Shown one piece after another: positions 1 to 5,428 of a DNA stretch of 5,445 nucleotides. The DNA is from RQOF01 sp964461135 (GTDB lineage: Bacteria; Calditrichota; Calditrichia; RBG-13-44-9). Location of the stretch: assembly GCA_964461135.1 (NCBI GenBank), contig CAYWTB010000152.1, forward strand, positions 1 through 5,445, given 5' to 3'. The position numbers and the translations under genes are program-made. Numbering within the stretch: the first letter of the stretch is position 1; every line of letters begins with the position of its first letter. The notes under the pieces are model-generated. The model did no database searches, had not been told where the DNA came from, and saw nothing but the letters and a program-made list of their open reading frames with translations.

Positions 1-1
1 T

Positions 2-94
2 ATTTTGCACTCAAAATCATGGCTGCTACTGCAACTAATTCTTAGAAGAACCATATATATGTCTAAATCTTTAAATAATAAGGATTCTGAATGA
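2..94 (+). other. Open frame running into the first gene; possible tail of an upstream CDS
   Basis: The frame starting at base 2 has no stop until TGA at 92-94, which overlaps the ATG of the next gene (91-93) in an ATGA arrangement typical of translationally coupled genes. It would encode about 30 residues, hydrophobic at first (SWLLLQLILRR) and then polar (YMSKSLNNKDSE). An ATG at 59-61 could instead start an 11-residue leader. A second frame, from base 1, ends at TAG 43-45, so it is equally possible that a gene ends there or that none does. The window edge cuts off the evidence needed to choose. Chance openness over 31 codons is quite likely in AT-rich DNA. Confidence 0.2.
79..84 (+). promoter_or_regulatory. 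Ribosome binding site of the PLP enzyme gene
   Basis: TAAGGA lies six bases before the ATG at 91. It supports this start, which is also the one that puts the twin-arginine motif at the N-terminus. Confidence 0.6.
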
Positions 95-1251
95 TCAAAC
101 GAAGAGATTTTATGAAACTGGGAAGTTTACTGGCTTCGGGCATGTTTTATTCTCCGGTGCTTTCCTATGCAGCGGATCCGGACACGAGATTGAAGACAGC
201 CGGGAGGAAGGTAAATTTTATTTACGACGGTTCTAACCTTTCCCCTATTGAATATTCCCGTCTTCTGATGCAAATGGCTGATGAAGGTAAAATTAAAGCT
301 GATTATTATTCGAATGGCGGTATTGTGGAAGAACTGGAAAACAAATTTGCCAGCTGGCTGGGTAAAGAACGTGCGGTTTTCATGCCCACAGGCACTCTGG
401 CCAATCATATTGCCATCCGCTCCCTGGCCGGACATGACAGGCGGGTCATTGTTCAGGAGCAAAGTCATGTCTACAACGATTCCGGCGATTGTGTACAGAC
501 CCTGAGTAACCTGAATTTGATACCATTGGGAAAGAACCGGGTTGATTTTACTGTAGATGAGGTTGAAGAAGTTATTCGGAAGACCGCCTCCGGACGGGTC
601 GCCATGCAGGTTGGAGTTATTTCTATTGAATCTCCTGTAAGACGTCAGAATGACCGCATGTTCAGCTTCGGGGAAATGAAAAAAATAACTGATTTTGCAC
701 AACAGCAGGGGATCAGAACCCATTTGGACGGAGCACGTTTATTTGTTGAGGCTGTACATAACGGAATTATGCCCTCAGATTACGGAAAGCTATTCAATAC
801 CGTTTACACTTCACTTTACAAGTGCTTTAATGCCTCCTCCGGTGCAATTTTAGCTGGTCCGAAGGAGCTGATGGATCCGCTCTATCATACCCGCCGTATG
901 TTCGGGGGCGGGCTTCCTGCTGTATGGCCATTCGCCGCCGTAGCGCTGCATTTTGTTGATGGATTTATGGACGAATATAAAAAAGCACTGGATACTGCCA
1001 GGACATTCTTTACTCTTCTCCGGAAAGATGAACGGTTCCGGATTCAAAGCTTCCCCGGGGGGACCCACATATTCGGGTTATCTGTCTCCGGTGGAGATTT
1101 GGAAAAATTCAAAAACAACCTGGAAAAACGGAATGTTCAATTAGGCAATCCTCATAAAGAAGGCTTTAGCTTGAAAATCAATCCCTCAATAAACCGTCAG
1201 ACTCCCCGCATGCTGGCGGATATGTTTAAAGGGGCTTTAGATTCCGCATGA
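91..1251 (+). CDS. Tat-exported threonine aldolase / beta-eliminating lyase family PLP enzyme
   Basis: This 386-residue protein belongs to the fold-type I PLP-dependent family of low-specificity threonine aldolases and beta-eliminating lyases. Known members cleave beta-hydroxy amino acids such as threonine to glycine plus an aldehyde. Visible signatures are the phosphate-cup motif MPTGTLAN (98-105), a His likely to stack on the PLP ring (H126 in QSHVY), the cofactor-binding HLDGARLF (211-218, with D213 and R216), and the probable Schiff-base lysine K244 in SLYKCFNASSGA. The N-terminus is a twin-arginine signal: KRRDFMK at 3-9, a hydrophobic stretch to about residue 26, and a cleavage site near SYA/A (27-28). 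The mature chain of about 358 residues is slightly longer than typical threonine aldolases (about 330-350). Tat export fits an enzyme that must bind PLP in the cytoplasm before transport. The conserved C-terminal Arg that holds the substrate carboxylate in classical aldolases appears to be Lys (near K362), so the true substrate is uncertain. The family is confident; the reaction is inferred. Confidence 0.85.
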   Translation: MIKRRDFMKLGSLLASGMFYSPVLSYAADPDTRLKTAGRKVNFIYDGSNLSPIEYSRLLMQMADEGKIKADYYSNGGIVEELENKFASWLGKERAVFMPTGTLANHIAIRSLAGHDRRVIVQEQSHVYNDSGDCVQTLSNLNLIPLGKNRVDFTVDEVEEVIRKTASGRVAMQVGVISIESPVRRQNDRMFSFGEMKKITDFAQQQGIRTHLDGARLFVEAVHNGIMPSDYGKLFNTVYTSLYKCFNASSGAILAGPKELMDPLYHTRRMFGGGLPAVWPFAAVALHFVDGFMDEYKKALDTARTFFTLLRKDERFRIQSFPGGTHIFGLSVSGGDLEKFKNNLEKRNVQLGNPHKEGFSLKINPSINRQTPRMLADMFKGALDSA

Positions 1252-1278
1252 CCGAGAACACTGATCGGTGATGCGGGA
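1242..1278 (+). terminator. Strong hairpin spanning the stop codon of the PLP enzyme gene
   Basis: Bases 1242-1255 pair with 1265-1278 in a 14-position stem with one G-G mismatch (1250/1270) and one G-U pair, around a 9-base loop. The TGA stop (1249-1251) lies inside the 5' arm. No T tract follows, so it is not a classical intrinsic terminator. It may stabilise the mRNA end or act in another kind of termination. A second, weaker hairpin (CGGGA 1274-1278 with TCCCG 1286-1290, extendable through ATGC 1271-1274 and GCAT 1292-1295) shares bases with it, so the two cannot form together. Confidence 0.4.
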
Positions 1279-1798
1279 GGAGGTTTCCCGGGCATTCACA
1301 TTATTAATTTTGTCAAGATAAAGTGTGCAGGTTGTATTGCCTGTCCTTACCACCCCCTCCAAAAACAGGACTCTCCTTCCATACTTTTTTTTGAGAGAAT
1401 GTTATACCGTTTTGATCTTTTCGTGATAATTGCGTAATATTTTCTGGTTACATTTCCTTAACTGTATTTTGGCCTTTTAAGAGTGGTATCGGTTTGATTT
1501 ATGAATAGGGGCAGGTAAAGGTGATTATTGCCGTAACCCATGCCCTTTGAATGTGTTGAAGGGGGTGTAACTGCTGACAAACATGGCAATTCCACTTGCT
1601 TTAAAAATCTTGTTGCGAATGTTCCTGAAAATCGCCTCAGTATATGAAGCGGGTCCTCATTACCGGATAAACAATTTGGTTTTGATTGCAAAATGCGGAA
1701 TCGGGGACAGGGCGAGATATGAATTTCGGTCAGCAACACACCTGTTTTCCCTTCATCATTTTGTCCAACTTTTGCTTTTAATTTGAAGTAAAAACGTT

Positions 1799-1804
1799 TA
1801 TAAT
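1799..1804 (+). promoter_or_regulatory. Possible -10 element upstream of the T9SS cargo gene
   Basis: TATAAT matches the sigma-70 -10 consensus exactly and lies 113 bases before the ATG at 1918. No good -35 hexamer sits 16-18 bases upstream; the sequence there is T-rich (TTTTAA at 1776-1781). FCB bacteria often use a different promoter consensus (TTG and TAnnTTTG in Bacteroidetes), and TTTAATTTG near 1777-1785 only roughly resembles it. This is a weak call. Confidence 0.2.
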
Positions 1805-1852
1805 AAATGATTGTGCAACGGATAATGATTTTGATCTAGGGGACGTTCCGGG

Positions 1853-1872
1853 TCGGCTACTGTTTCTGCCGA
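1853..1872 (+). other. Small hairpin in the probable 5' UTR of the T9SS cargo gene
   Basis: TCGGC (1853-1857) is the exact reverse complement of GCCGA (1868-1872), with a 10-base loop, 45 bases before the start codon. It may be a leader structure. A stem of five pairs can arise by chance. Confidence 0.2.
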
Positions 1873-1907
1873 GATTCATCAATTTAAAATGAACCAGACC
1901 ATACACA

Positions 1908-1914
1908 GGGAGGA
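1908..1914 (+). promoter_or_regulatory. Strong ribosome binding site of the T9SS cargo gene
   Basis: GGGAGGA precedes the ATG at 1918, with four bases between GGAGG and the start. It is the strongest Shine-Dalgarno sequence in the window and fixes the start just before the signal peptide. Confidence 0.75.
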
Positions 1915-1917
1915 ATC

Positions 1918-2589
1918 ATGAAAAATTTTAAATTCCTGATATTTTTTCCGGTTCTGCTATCCCTGTCTTCAACTCAGGTGTTTTCTCATGTTGCCCTCGA
2001 CTATCCTGCAGGGGGAGAAACCTTTATGGCGGGTGAAAGTGTCAATATTCAATGGCATGTGGTTATCCCGCACAGTCAGGAAAACTGGGATCTGTATTTT
2101 TCTGCTGATGGCGGAACCACCTGGGAAGCGGTTCAGCTGAATTTGCCGGTAAATCAACTAAACTATCAGTGGGTGGTGCCCCGGCATCAGACTCAGAATG
2201 GCAGGATCAAGATTTATAGCGATAATTCCGGAACAGATTATGAGGACAGCAGTGGAGATTTTGTTATTCAGAACTCTCCAACTCAACTGAAAGAGCCCGA
2301 TCAACCGGCCGGTAATTTCGTTCTATATCAAAATTTCCCCAACCCATTCAATCCCGTTACAACTATCGAATACCTGCTATTACAGCCATCACTGGTTGTG
2401 TTAAAAATATTCGATCCACTGGGCAGGGAGATTATTACTCTAATTGACGAATTTCAAACCTCCGGCCGCTTTAATGTCAAATGGAACGGTCTGAACAAAC
2501 ATAGACAATCTGTACCTTCCGGCATTTATATCTACCGGCTGAAGTCAGGCCAGCAGACCAGAATGAGTAAGATGCTGCTACTTCGATAG
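1918..2589 (+). CDS. Secreted Ig-like domain protein with T9SS type A C-terminal sorting domain
   Basis: This small 223-residue exported protein has three parts. Residues 1-23 are a Sec signal peptide (MKNFK, a hydrophobic core, then VFS), with predicted cleavage before H24. Residues 24 to about 118 form a beta-sandwich domain resembling the Kre9/KNH-type Ig-like N-terminal domain: YPAGGETFMAGESVNIQW, then WDLYFSADGGTTWEAV, YQWVVP and SSGDFVIQ. After a short linker, residues 134-223 match the type A sorting domain of T9SS cargo: YQNFPNPFNP (137-146), TTIEY, the FlgD-like core VLKIFDPLGREI, the SGIYIYRL segment and the terminal SKMLLLR. Proteins with this tail cross the inner membrane by Sec, then the outer membrane by T9SS, and are usually anchored to the cell surface or released. 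No catalytic site is visible, so a binding or structural role is likely. Histidines H24, H47, H52 and H90 could bind metal, but this is inference. The T9SS assignment is firm; the function is unknown. Confidence 0.85.
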   Translation: MKNFKFLIFFPVLLSLSSTQVFSHVALDYPAGGETFMAGESVNIQWHVVIPHSQENWDLYFSADGGTTWEAVQLNLPVNQLNYQWVVPRHQTQNGRIKIYSDNSGTDYEDSSGDFVIQNSPTQLKEPDQPAGNFVLYQNFPNPFNPVTTIEYLLLQPSLVVLKIFDPLGREIITLIDEFQTSGRFNVKWNGLNKHRQSVPSGIYIYRLKSGQQTRMSKMLLLR

Positions 2590-2615
2590 TATCATATGAC
2601 CCTCTGTTTCGGGGC

Positions 2616-2644
2616 GGGCAGATCTTATTAAATCTTTCTGTCCC
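2616..2644 (+). terminator. Hairpin downstream of the T9SS cargo gene, possible weak terminator
   Basis: GGGCAGA (2616-2622) pairs with TCTG-T-CCC (2637-2644) with one bulged T and a 14-base AT-rich loop, starting 27 bases after the stop. The sequence that follows is CAAAAACC, with no T run, so intrinsic termination on the + strand is not supported by the usual criterion. Confidence 0.25.
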
Positions 2645-2718
2645 CAAAAACCGCTTTACATTGATCCAGACGTTTATTATTGCCTTGTTTACCGGTGCGC
2701 CCAACTGTAATTTAAAAA

Positions 2719-2753
2719 TTGTTCGTTAACGTCACGGTTATTGTTTAATACAA
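2719..2753 (+). promoter_or_regulatory. Possible promoter/operator region of the aldo/keto reductase gene
   Basis: The segment holds TTGTTC (2719-2724, -35-like), an 8-base palindrome CGTTAACG (2724-2731), a TTTAAT (2744-2749, -10-like at 19-base spacing) and a short inverted repeat, TTGT-N5-ACAA (2741-2753). The cluster is suggestive of a regulated promoter, but each element alone is weak. Confidence 0.2.
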
Positions 2754-2793
2754 AATCAAACTCTAATCCGGAGCGGTGACTACACTAAAAATC

Positions 2794-2799
2794 AGGAGA
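2794..2799 (+). promoter_or_regulatory. Ribosome binding site of the aldo/keto reductase gene
   Basis: AGGAGA lies seven bases before the ATG at 2807. It selects this start over the internal methionine at residue 13 (MIYRRCG). Confidence 0.7.
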
Positions 2800-2806
2800 A
2801 TTTGAA

Positions 2807-3808
2807 ATGACCTATCATCCCGAGGCCAAACGTTATGATTCCATGATCTATAGACGATGCGGCAGAAGCGGTATCAGGCTGCCCGCTATTTCACTGGGAC
2901 TGTGGTATAATTTCGGGGGTGTTGATGTTTTCGAAAACAGCCGGTCCATGATCCGTCGCGCCTTTGACTTGGGAATTACTCACTTCGATCTGGCCAATAA
3001 TTACGGGCCTCCTTATGGTTCGGCAGAGGAGACCTTCGGACAGATCATGAAGAAAGATCTGAGACCCTATCGTGATGAACTGATTATATCCAGCAAGGCC
3101 GGATGGGATATGTGGCCCGGACCCTATGGTAACTTTGGTTCACGAAAATATCTGATTACCAGCTTGGATCAGAGTCTGATGCGTATGGGCCTCGATTATG
3201 TGGATATTTTTTATCACCACCGGCCAGATCCTGAGACGCCGCTGGAAGAGACCATGTGGGCGCTGGAACAGATTGTTCGCAGCGGTAAGGCTCTTTATGC
3301 CGGTATATCGCAATATCAGCCGGATGAAACACGCAAAGCCGCCCGGATTCTGCGGGAATTCCATACCCCTCTGTTGATTCATCAACCCAACTATAATATG
3401 TTTGACCGCTGGGTGGAGAACGGACTGCTGGATGTTCTGACGGAAGAAGGAATGGGTGCCATCGTGTTTTCACCCCTGGCGCAGGGAATCCTTACCGATA
3501 AATACCTCAAAGGAATCCCGGCGGGTTCGCGGGCGGCCAGAGAGGACAGTTATCTGAATGCAGGAGACATCACCCGGGAAAAACTGAATAAAGTCCGGAA
3601 ACTGGATGAAATTGCCAATGACCGTAAACAATCAATGGCACAACTGGCTCTGGCCTGGGTGCTGCGCCAGCCGGCGGTAACCTCCGCCCTGATCGGCGCC
3701 AGTCGGGTGAGCCAGATTGACGAAGCGATCGGAGCTCTGGAAAATCTTTCCTTCTCCTCGCAGGAACTCGCTGCCATTGACCACATTTTGTCGGGGAAGC
3801 AAAAGTGA
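2807..3808 (+). CDS. yghZ: Aldo/keto reductase, YghZ-type (L-glyceraldehyde 3-phosphate reductase)
   Basis: This 333-residue cytoplasmic (alpha/beta)8-barrel oxidoreductase reduces aldehydes with NADPH. It follows E. coli YghZ (Gpr, AKR14) almost motif by motif: RYDSMIYRRCGRSGIRLPA, SLGLWYNFG, FDLGITHFDLANNYGPPYGSAEE, DELIISSKAGWDMWPGPYG, SRKYL, SLDQSLMRMGLDYVDIFY, SGKALYAGIS, LLIHQPNYNMFDRWVE, FSPLAQGILTDKYLKGIP and TSALIGASR. The catalytic tetrad is complete: D61, Y66, K97 and H138. The C-terminal SALIGASRVSQIDEA segment is the expected NADP phosphate-binding region. E. coli YghZ acts on L-glyceraldehyde 3-phosphate and on methylglyoxal, so a role in removing toxic triose and dicarbonyl compounds is likely. 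The length is close to that of the E. coli protein, slightly shorter at the C-terminus. The gene stands alone with its own ribosome binding site. The subfamily is confident; the physiological substrate is inferred from homology. Confidence 0.92.
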   Translation: MTYHPEAKRYDSMIYRRCGRSGIRLPAISLGLWYNFGGVDVFENSRSMIRRAFDLGITHFDLANNYGPPYGSAEETFGQIMKKDLRPYRDELIISSKAGWDMWPGPYGNFGSRKYLITSLDQSLMRMGLDYVDIFYHHRPDPETPLEETMWALEQIVRSGKALYAGISQYQPDETRKAARILREFHTPLLIHQPNYNMFDRWVENGLLDVLTEEGMGAIVFSPLAQGILTDKYLKGIPAGSRAAREDSYLNAGDITREKLNKVRKLDEIANDRKQSMAQLALAWVLRQPAVTSALIGASRVSQIDEAIGALENLSFSSQELAAIDHILSGKQK

Positions 3809-3836
3809 AAGCAGGATTCCGGATTATGTAGGCATA

Positions 3837-3861
3837 CGGGATAAAGGAAAAAGGGATCCCG
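3837..3861 (+). repeat. Short inverted repeat after the aldo/keto reductase gene
   Basis: CGGGAT (3837-3842) and ATCCCG (3856-3861) are perfect reverse complements around a 13-base purine-rich loop, 28 bases after the stop codon. No T run follows, so it is not a standard terminator. The loop contains one arm of the larger inverted repeat at 3844-3854 / 3921-3931. Confidence 0.3.
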
Positions 3862-3931
3862 ATTAGCTGACCGGAGGGAGACATGGAGTCGGGAGGAAGC
3901 CTTGGGTCTTTGTCCTTTAGCCTTTTTCCTT
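3844..3931. repeat. Perfect 11-bp inverted repeat, 66-base spacer
   Basis: AAGGAAAAAGG at 3844-3854 is the exact reverse complement of CCTTTTTCCTT at 3921-3931. The 3' arm lies inside the heptamer tract. The left side of the gap is purine-rich and the right side pyrimidine-rich, so the transcript could fold over a long distance. Because both arms are low-complexity, a chance match is possible. Confidence 0.45.
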
Positions 3932-3960
3932 CAGTCTTCAGCCCTCAGCCTTCTGCTTTA
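3898..3960. repeat. Degenerate 7-bp tandem repeat tract, nine units (consensus AGCCTTC)
   Basis: Nine consecutive heptamers in constant register fill 63 bases between the reductase and the MFS gene. Clear units are AGCCTTG (3898), AGCCTTT (3919), AGTCTTC (3933), AGCCCTC (3940) and AGCCTTC (3947). Unit position 6 is T in all nine, position 4 is C in eight and position 5 is T in eight. The tract is strongly pyrimidine-rich on the + strand. It contains no start codon and is not coding. It resembles in kind the intergenic heptamer repeats (STRRs) known from cyanobacteria, but the unit is different. Confidence 0.7.
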
Positions 3961-4020
3961 ATTATTTTAAAATATCTCTCCGGGAAAATTGAGTGTAAAT
4001 TCCAGACTTTAACGGAAATC

Positions 4021-4047
4021 ATGCTCATAAGTGAGTTGAAAGAATGA
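4021..4047 (+). CDS. Possible 8-codon leader ORF coupled to the MFS gene
   Basis: ATG at 4021 opens MLISELKE and ends at TGA 4045-4047, which overlaps the MFS start codon ATG (4044-4046) as ATGA. A modest CGGAA ribosome binding site lies at 4013-4017. The MFS gene lacks a good Shine-Dalgarno sequence of its own (only GTGAG at 4031-4035), so reinitiation from this mini-ORF would explain how it is translated. The peptide itself need have no function. Such overlaps also arise by chance, so this is tentative. Confidence 0.3.
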   Translation: MLISELKE

Positions 4048-5360
4048 TGTCACGCCTCACAACGGCCACACGGGCACTGCATTACCGCAATTTCAGACTG
4101 TTTTTCTTTGGACAGGGTATTTCCCTGGTGGGTACCTGGATGCAGCGGGTTGCGCTCGGCTGGCTGGTCTACAGTATGACCGGTTCCGCTTTCCTGCTGG
4201 GGATTGTGGGATTTGTGGGACAGTTGCCAACTTTTCTGTTTACGCCGTTTGCGGGAGTGCTGGCAGATCGCCTGAACCGGCACCGCATGGTTATTTTCAC
4301 CCAGACCATGGCTATGGTCCAGGCGAGTATACTGGCGGGTCTGGTTTTGACAGACCGCATTCAGATCTGGCACGTGCTGGTTCTCAGCGGCCTTCTGGGG
4401 ATAATCAACTCCGTAGATATGCCCACCCGACAATCCTTCATGGTGGAAATGATCGACAGAAAGCACGATCTGGGAAATGCCATTGCTCTGAATTCTTCCA
4501 TGGTAAATGCTGCCCGCCTGCTGGGTCCATCGGCAGCCGGTTTATTAATTGCCGCAGTAGGGGAGGGTATTTGCTTTCTGATAAACGCCGCCAGTTACCT
4601 GCCGGTTATCCTGGCCCTGCTGTTGATGCATTTACCATCCCGTCAGCCAAAAACGAAAAATGCCAGGCATCTGGAGGACCTGCGGGAAGGATTCCGTTAC
4701 GCCTACTCTTTTGCGCCGATCCGTGCCATTCTGCTTCTGTTAAGCCTGGTCAGTCTGGTGGGAATGCCTTATACAGTGCTGATGCCGGTTTTCGCAAAAA
4801 GTGTACTGCATGGGGGACCTAATACCCTGGGATTCCTGATGGGAGCCGCCGGAGCAGGGGCCCTGACCGGAGCGGTAATACTGGCCTCCCGTCGTACGGT
4901 AGTGGGCCTGGGTAGATGGTTGGTGACTACGTCCCTTATACTGGGGATAGGCCTGCTGTCTTTTTCATTCTCACGTACTCTTATCCTTTCGCTGCTGTTT
5001 ATGGTATTTACCGGTTTTGGCATGATTTCCCTGATGGCCACCAGCAATACCGTTCTGCAAACTATTGTGGAGGATGACAAGCGCGGACGCGTTATGAGTT
5101 TTTACACCGTATCCATCATGGGAATGTCTCCTTTCGGAAGTCTGCTGTTTGGCTCACTGGCGGATCGCATCGGAGCTCCGGCAACTCTGGCCATCGGAGG
5201 TGCCCTGTGCCTGGGGGGTGCTGGAATATTTTACCGGCGTTTGCCCGCCCTGCGTGAAATGGTTCGACCCATCTATGTGAAAATGGGGATTATTCCCGAA
5301 ATTGCCACCGGATTGCAAAGTGCCAGTGAACTAACCATTCATAATAAAAATCTAAGCTGA
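4044..5360 (+). CDS. MFS transporter, EntS-like (MFS_3) exporter
   Basis: This 438-residue inner-membrane protein of the major facilitator superfamily belongs to the branch that includes the enterobactin exporter EntS (MFS_3 family), probably with twelve membrane helices. The N-terminal signature is ALHYRNFRLFFFGQGISLVGTWMQ followed by LGWLVYSMTGSA. Motif A is clear in the loop between helices 2 and 3 (GVLADRLNRHR, residues 71-81), and a second copy sits in the C-terminal half (GSLADRIG, 370-377). The central cytoplasmic loop (about 196-226) contains the family's DLREGFRYAYSFAPIR segment. The tail after about residue 405 is polar and slightly longer than in EntS. These proteins use the proton gradient to export small molecules such as siderophores, macrolides or other toxic compounds. 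No siderophore or antibiotic gene is nearby, so the substrate cannot be assigned. The start is ambiguous by one codon (ATGATG at 4044-4049), and the ribosome binding site is weak. Confidence 0.9.
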   Translation: MMSRLTTATRALHYRNFRLFFFGQGISLVGTWMQRVALGWLVYSMTGSAFLLGIVGFVGQLPTFLFTPFAGVLADRLNRHRMVIFTQTMAMVQASILAGLVLTDRIQIWHVLVLSGLLGIINSVDMPTRQSFMVEMIDRKHDLGNAIALNSSMVNAARLLGPSAAGLLIAAVGEGICFLINAASYLPVILALLLMHLPSRQPKTKNARHLEDLREGFRYAYSFAPIRAILLLLSLVSLVGMPYTVLMPVFAKSVLHGGPNTLGFLMGAAGAGALTGAVILASRRTVVGLGRWLVTTSLILGIGLLSFSFSRTLILSLLFMVFTGFGMISLMATSNTVLQTIVEDDKRGRVMSFYTVSIMGMSPFGSLLFGSLADRIGAPATLAIGGALCLGGAGIFYRRLPALREMVRPIYVKMGIIPEIATGLQSASELTIHNKNLS

Positions 5361-5428
5361 ATTGTCTCATTTCTCTAATATCATACAGATGCCCGTCATC
5401 TGTATGATATTACGGGGAAAGAGACGAT
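5361..5428. repeat. Long near-perfect hairpin directly after the MFS stop codon
   Basis: A perfect 16-bp stem (5376-5391 with 5397-5412) surrounds a 5-base loop, CCCGT. It continues outward through 5370-5375 with 5414-5419 (one bulge at 5413, two G-U pairs), one A-A mismatch, the perfect GTCTC/GAGAC pair (5364-5368 with 5421-5425), and three more pairs to 5361 and 5428. The whole 68 bases therefore fold into a single rod that starts at the first base after the stop. No T run follows on the + strand, and on the minus strand a TTTTTATT comes only after a spacer. It may be a 3' mRNA structure, a non-classical terminator or a palindromic repeat element. Confidence 0.75.

Larger units (their letters stand above)
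1252..1917. other. 666-base intergenic region without a supported gene
   Basis: After the hairpin at the stop codon, the region holds a T8 run (1385-1392) not preceded by a convincing GC-rich stem. It also has a minus-strand open frame of 93 codons from a GTG (1739 down to 1458), discussed in the findings, and an overlapping plus-strand frame of 67 codons (1583-1786). Neither translation resembles a family I recognise. A perfect TATAAT (1799-1804) and a short hairpin (1853-1872) lie nearer the next gene. I see no tRNA, no IS ends and no recognisable riboswitch. The length leaves room for an unrecognised small RNA or a decayed gene. Confidence 0.5.

Noticed and set aside
127..723. Minus-strand open frame of 198 codons inside the PLP enzyme gene
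   Set aside because: It lies antisense to a gene with clear family motifs, its translation shows no recognisable domain, and the coding strand fully explains the sequence.
1385..1392. T8 run as a terminator for the first gene
   Set aside because: Only a 4-bp stem (AGGA/TCCT, 1367-1377) lies nearby and it is separated from the T run. The CTCTC/GAGAG pair places the T run in the loop, not after the stem.
3570..3884. Minus-strand open frame of 104 codons overlapping the end of the reductase gene
   Set aside because: Most of it is antisense to the conserved reductase C-terminus. The part beyond the gene has no start context or domain signal.
3898..3960. Heptamer tract as a CRISPR array
   Set aside because: Units are 7 bases and contiguous, with no spacers, and there are no cas genes.
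91..5360. The four genes as one operon or a new multi-gene system
   Set aside because: Gaps of 666, 217 and 235 bases, separate start signals and unrelated families give no support for a joint function.
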